Source: Paenibacillus paridis (GTDB lineage: Bacteria; Bacillota; Bacilli; Paenibacillales; Paenibacillaceae). From it: a stretch of DNA of 64,000 nt. The position numbers were made by a program, and so were the translations under genes. The notes under the pieces are model-generated. The model saw only the letters and a list, made by a program, of their open reading frames with translations, had not been told where the DNA came from and made no database searches. Positions 61,392-64,000 of this stretch are shown piece after piece; positions within the stretch are counted from its first letter, which is position 1, and each line of letters starts with the position of its first letter. Location: NCBI RefSeq assembly GCF_006345825.1, contig NZ_VCIX01000081.1, positions 124,001 through 188,000 on the forward strand, in the 5' to 3' direction.

Positions 61392-62372
61392 ATGGCTATC
61401 GTAATGGGGGTTGACGGCGGCGGCAGCAAAACGTATGCCGTCATTGTAAATGATCAAGGCATCAAGCTGGGGGCAGGGGTTGCAGGTTGCGGCAATCATC
61501 AACGGATTGGCGTAGATGCGGCATTAGGCCATATCAAACAAGCTATTGATTTGGCGCTGGAAAAGGCGGGTCTCCACATGGACCAAATTGATTTTGTACA
61601 ATACGGGCTTGCCGGAGCCGATCGGGCTATCGACTTTTCCCTTTTATTGCCTGCACTGTCCACGATTCCGTTCAAAAGCTGGGACGTTGTCTGCGATACG
61701 ATGATCGGCTTGCGGACGGGCAGCAGGAGCCATACCGGTGTCGTGCTCGTTTGCGGCAGCGGGACGAATGCAGCAGGTAGAAACAGCGAGGGGGAGATCG
61801 TCCAGGTAGGCGGCTTTGGCGAGCTGTTCGGTGACCGGGCAGGCGGGGAGTATTTGGCCGCGGCGGCATTTCAGACGGCCGTTCGTTCATGGGAAGGCCG
61901 GGAAGCGGCTAGCAAGCTAACTGATCACGTAGCGGCATACTTTGGAGATGACGATCTGGGTACTACCATTGAGCGGCTGCTCGACGAGGACATCTCTACC
62001 GTACCGGAAGCACTGACGATCGTGCTGCATGAAGCGGCCGCTGAGGGAGATCTGCTGGCCATAGGGCTGCTAAAGGATACGGGAAGAGAGCTTGGACTGG
62101 CAGCAAATGCCGTTATCCGCAAGCTGGGCGGGCACCAAGACAGGCCTGTTCCAATCGTGCTCATTGGCAGCGTGCTGCAAAAGGGGCGCAGCCTCCACTT
62201 GATGAACGAGCTGCAGGCGATGCTGCGGTCGGAGAACAATGATGATCGGCTTGTTATTCCCGAAATGGCGCCTGTATATGGCGCAGTTTTGCTTGCGCTG
62301 GAGCAGGCAGGTATTTATAAGACGGAAGCGCTCGAACCTATTTTTGTACAATATGGAGGCTATCAAGAATGA
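61392..62372 (+). CDS. BadF/BadG-type (NagK-like) sugar kinase
   Basis: A 326-residue ASKHA-fold kinase. MGVDGGGSKTYAVIVN is the phosphate-1 motif, YGLAGADRAID precedes the switch region, and VVLVCGSGTNAAG is phosphate-2; GGFGELFGDRAGGEYLA and LIGSVLQKG complete the nucleotide site. This is the family of animal N-acetylglucosamine kinase (NagK) and bacterial BadF/BcrA-type proteins. Beside a GH4 enzyme and an ABC importer, phosphorylation of an imported sugar or disaccharide is the likely job. It overlaps the GH4 start by 4 bp, so the two are translationally coupled. GlcNAc specificity is only suggested by the family. Confidence 0.9.
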   Translation: MAIVMGVDGGGSKTYAVIVNDQGIKLGAGVAGCGNHQRIGVDAALGHIKQAIDLALEKAGLHMDQIDFVQYGLAGADRAIDFSLLLPALSTIPFKSWDVVCDTMIGLRTGSRSHTGVVLVCGSGTNAAGRNSEGEIVQVGGFGELFGDRAGGEYLAAAAFQTAVRSWEGREAASKLTDHVAAYFGDDDLGTTIERLLDEDISTVPEALTIVLHEAAAEGDLLAIGLLKDTGRELGLAANAVIRKLGGHQDRPVPIVLIGSVLQKGRSLHLMNELQAMLRSENNDDRLVIPEMAPVYGAVLLALEQAGIYKTEALEPIFVQYGGYQE

Positions 62373-63685
62373 AACATAAAGATTTGAAGGTTGCGGTTAT
62401 TGGCGGAGGCTCCTCGTATACACCTGAGCTTATGGAAGGGTTTATCAAAAATTATGATCAATTTCCGATAAAGCAGCTTTATCTTGTCGACGTCGAGGCA
62501 GGAGCGGAGAAGCTGCGCATTATCGGAGAGCTGGCGAAGCGGATGTTCGAGAAGGCGGGGCTTGCGGTCGATATTCGCGTGACTCTCGACCGGCGTGAAG
62601 CGATCAAGGATGCCGATTTCATCAGCACGCAAATCCGCGTAGGGCAATTGGCGGCTCGCTCGCTCGATGAGCGCATTCCTGCCGAGCTCGGCATGATCGG
62701 GCAAGAGACGACCGGAGCGGGCGGCTTCGCCAAAGCGTTGCGCACCATTCCGGTCATCCTTGATATTTGCCGCGATATTCGTGAGCTTGCGCCGGATGCC
62801 TTTCTGATTAACTTTACCAATCCAGCTGGAATCGTGACGGAAGCGGTGCTGAAATACGGAGGCGTAAAGACGATTGGCTTATGCAATTTGCCCATTGGAC
62901 TCCGCAATCAGATTGCGGAGCTGTGTGAGGTTCCCGTGTCTGAGGTACAGTTGGAATGGGTGGGCATCAATCATTTGAACTGGACCACCCGCATTATCGT
63001 GCGGGGCGCAGACATTACGGAGCAATTTCTGCGTGAAATGGCCGGCGCAGGTGGCATGACCATGAAAAACATACCCGATCTGGACTGGGACCTGCAATTT
63101 TTGCAATCGCTAGGGGCATTGCCATGCGCTTATCACCGTTACTATTATTTGCGCGACGAGATGCTGCAAGAGCAGTTCGCGGCGATGCAGTCCGGTGGAA
63201 CGAGAGCGGAAACGGTCATGCGGCTGGAAGACGAGCTGTTCAAGCTGTACCAAGACCCTCAGCTTGCCATTAAGCCTCCCCAATTGGAGCAGCGGGGCGG
63301 AGCCTTCTATTCCGAGGTAGCGGTTAATCTGATGACGGCAATCTATAACAATAAAGGCGATGTCCAGACGGTTAATGTGCGCAATAATGGCATTATTGCC
63401 TGCCTGCCGGATGATGCCAGCGTAGAGGTCAATGCGATTATCGATGCTGAAGGAGCGCATCCAATCGCGTTATCCCAGCAGCCGGGACCACAAATCCGCG
63501 GACTGCTGCAGGTCGTGAAAGCCTACGAGGAGCTGACGGTCGAAGCAGCCGTTCACGGCGACTATGACAAGGCGCTGCAGGCGCTTTGCATACACCCGCT
63601 GATAGGCTCGGTGGCAGCAGCGAAGCAGGTGCTTGACCAATTGCTTGCGGCACATCAGCGTTATTTGCCTCAATTTGCTCTGTAG
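62369..63685 (+). CDS. GH4-family 6-phospho-glycosidase
   Basis: A 438-residue NAD- and metal-dependent glycosidase of family GH4. VAVIGGGSSYTPELMEGF is the Rossmann nucleotide motif. GLCNLPIGLRNQ (Cys ligand) and WVGINHLNWTTRI (His ligand) give the divalent-metal site. The family works by hydride shifts through NAD, usually on sugars phosphorylated at C6. CNLPIG is nearer to the 6-phospho-beta-glucosidases (LicH/ChbF-type) than to alpha-acting MelA/AglB. Since uptake here is by an ABC importer rather than PTS, the phosphorylated substrate must come from the coupled kinase just upstream. Confidence 0.92.
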   Translation: MKHKDLKVAVIGGGSSYTPELMEGFIKNYDQFPIKQLYLVDVEAGAEKLRIIGELAKRMFEKAGLAVDIRVTLDRREAIKDADFISTQIRVGQLAARSLDERIPAELGMIGQETTGAGGFAKALRTIPVILDICRDIRELAPDAFLINFTNPAGIVTEAVLKYGGVKTIGLCNLPIGLRNQIAELCEVPVSEVQLEWVGINHLNWTTRIIVRGADITEQFLREMAGAGGMTMKNIPDLDWDLQFLQSLGALPCAYHRYYYLRDEMLQEQFAAMQSGGTRAETVMRLEDELFKLYQDPQLAIKPPQLEQRGGAFYSEVAVNLMTAIYNNKGDVQTVNVRNNGIIACLPDDASVEVNAIIDAEGAHPIALSQQPGPQIRGLLQVVKAYEELTVEAAVHGDYDKALQALCIHPLIGSVAAAKQVLDQLLAAHQRYLPQFAL

Positions 63686-63814
63686 AGGATCAGAGGTGCA
63701 TGGTAGAAAAAGGGTTGGGCAAAGCGGGCATTGCTGAAGATAGTCCGAGAAAGTAACAGAGCGAGCAAATGGTGAAGTTTTTGAGAAGTATGGTAAGGCA
63801 ATTGCTTTAATAGA

Positions 63815-63933
63815 AAGATGTTATATGAAGATTTTAAAGAAGATGTTATATAGGAGAAAAGCTGTAGTGATGGAGACATCTTGAAGAAGCTCTAGGAAAG
63901 TAATATTGTTGTGATGGGCACATCTTGAAGAAG
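63815..63933. repeat. Short direct repeats downstream of the GH4 gene
   Basis: AAGATGTTATAT occurs at 63815-63826 and 63840-63851. A 23-bp block, GTGATGG(A/G)(G/C)ACATCTTG plus AAGAAG, occurs at 63867-63889 and 63911-63933 (44-bp period). The rest of 63686-64000 is A-rich with no clear gene or terminator. Confidence 0.75.
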
Positions 63934-64000
63934 AAATAGAGAAGAAACGTATGAACAAAGGCTTATTTCATGTAAAATTGTGGAATAAGCTTTGTTAGGG

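Noticed and set aside
1..64000. tRNA or rRNA genes, insertion-sequence transposases, prophage genes
   Set aside because: No cloverleaf, rRNA-like stretch, transposase DDE motif or integrase was recognised in any frame.

Overview
The window reads as a chromosomal segment of a spore-forming Gram-positive bacterium of the Paenibacillus type. The signs are S-layer-homology (SLH) surface proteins, a gerA-type spore germination operon, YesM/YesN two-component pairs next to ABC sugar importers, TTG/GTG starts behind strong AGGAGG ribosome sites, and a T-box riboswitch. This is an inference from gene content; no rRNA or tRNA gene is present to settle it.

Layout. 0-3 kb: the end of an acyl-transfer cassette on the minus strand (DUF4358-type lipoprotein plus a membrane O-acyltransferase cut by the window edge), then a broken GGDEF gene and repeats. 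3-10 kb: a YesM-type kinase and YesN-type regulator followed by a sugar-binding lipoprotein and two permeases. 10-16 kb: an unrecognised minus-strand gene with 12-residue repeats, a pentapeptide-repeat protein, and a large SLH-anchored GH43 enzyme. 17-27 kb: thrC, small unknowns, an AAC(6')-like acetyltransferase, glnS under a glutamine T-box, and tyrS. 27-37 kb: an ArsR-controlled efflux pump, a phosphotransferase, a branched-chain aminotransferase divergent from a LysR regulator, a UAP-type pyrophosphorylase, a serine-hydrolase-like protein lacking its catalytic lysine, and an HTH-TPR regulator. 37-42 kb: the germination operon and a small MTHFR-like protein. 42-49.5 kb: a GT39-like membrane protein, a GNAT protein, a viroplasmin-RNase H fusion, and an AraC regulator divergent from a three-gene sugar or polyol catabolic operon. 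49.5-50.9 kb: non-coding, with a striking 0.8-kb array of hairpin repeats. 50.9-63.7 kb: a nine-gene run for oligosaccharide use: ABC importer, two-component pair, SLH protein, secreted 765-residue protein, BadF/BadG-type sugar kinase and GH4 glycosidase.

How it works together. Both YesMN-ABC modules fit the usual pattern in which a membrane kinase senses an extracellular sugar and its AraC-type partner turns on the importer. In the second, the gene set suggests a surface-anchored capture layer, import of an unphosphorylated oligosaccharide, cytoplasmic phosphorylation by the kinase, and cleavage by the NAD-dependent GH4 enzyme. This is a PTS-independent route to a substrate family usually made by PTS import. 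The substrate is not shown by the sequence.

The most unusual non-coding feature is the array at 49.80-50.60 kb. It holds fourteen palindromic cores at alternating 72/51-bp spacing (123-bp period), and the 5-nt loop changes orientation between units. Other repeat families (a dispersed ~190-bp element in three copies, a 92-bp tandem duplication and a 35-bp tandem repeat) also occupy intergenic DNA.
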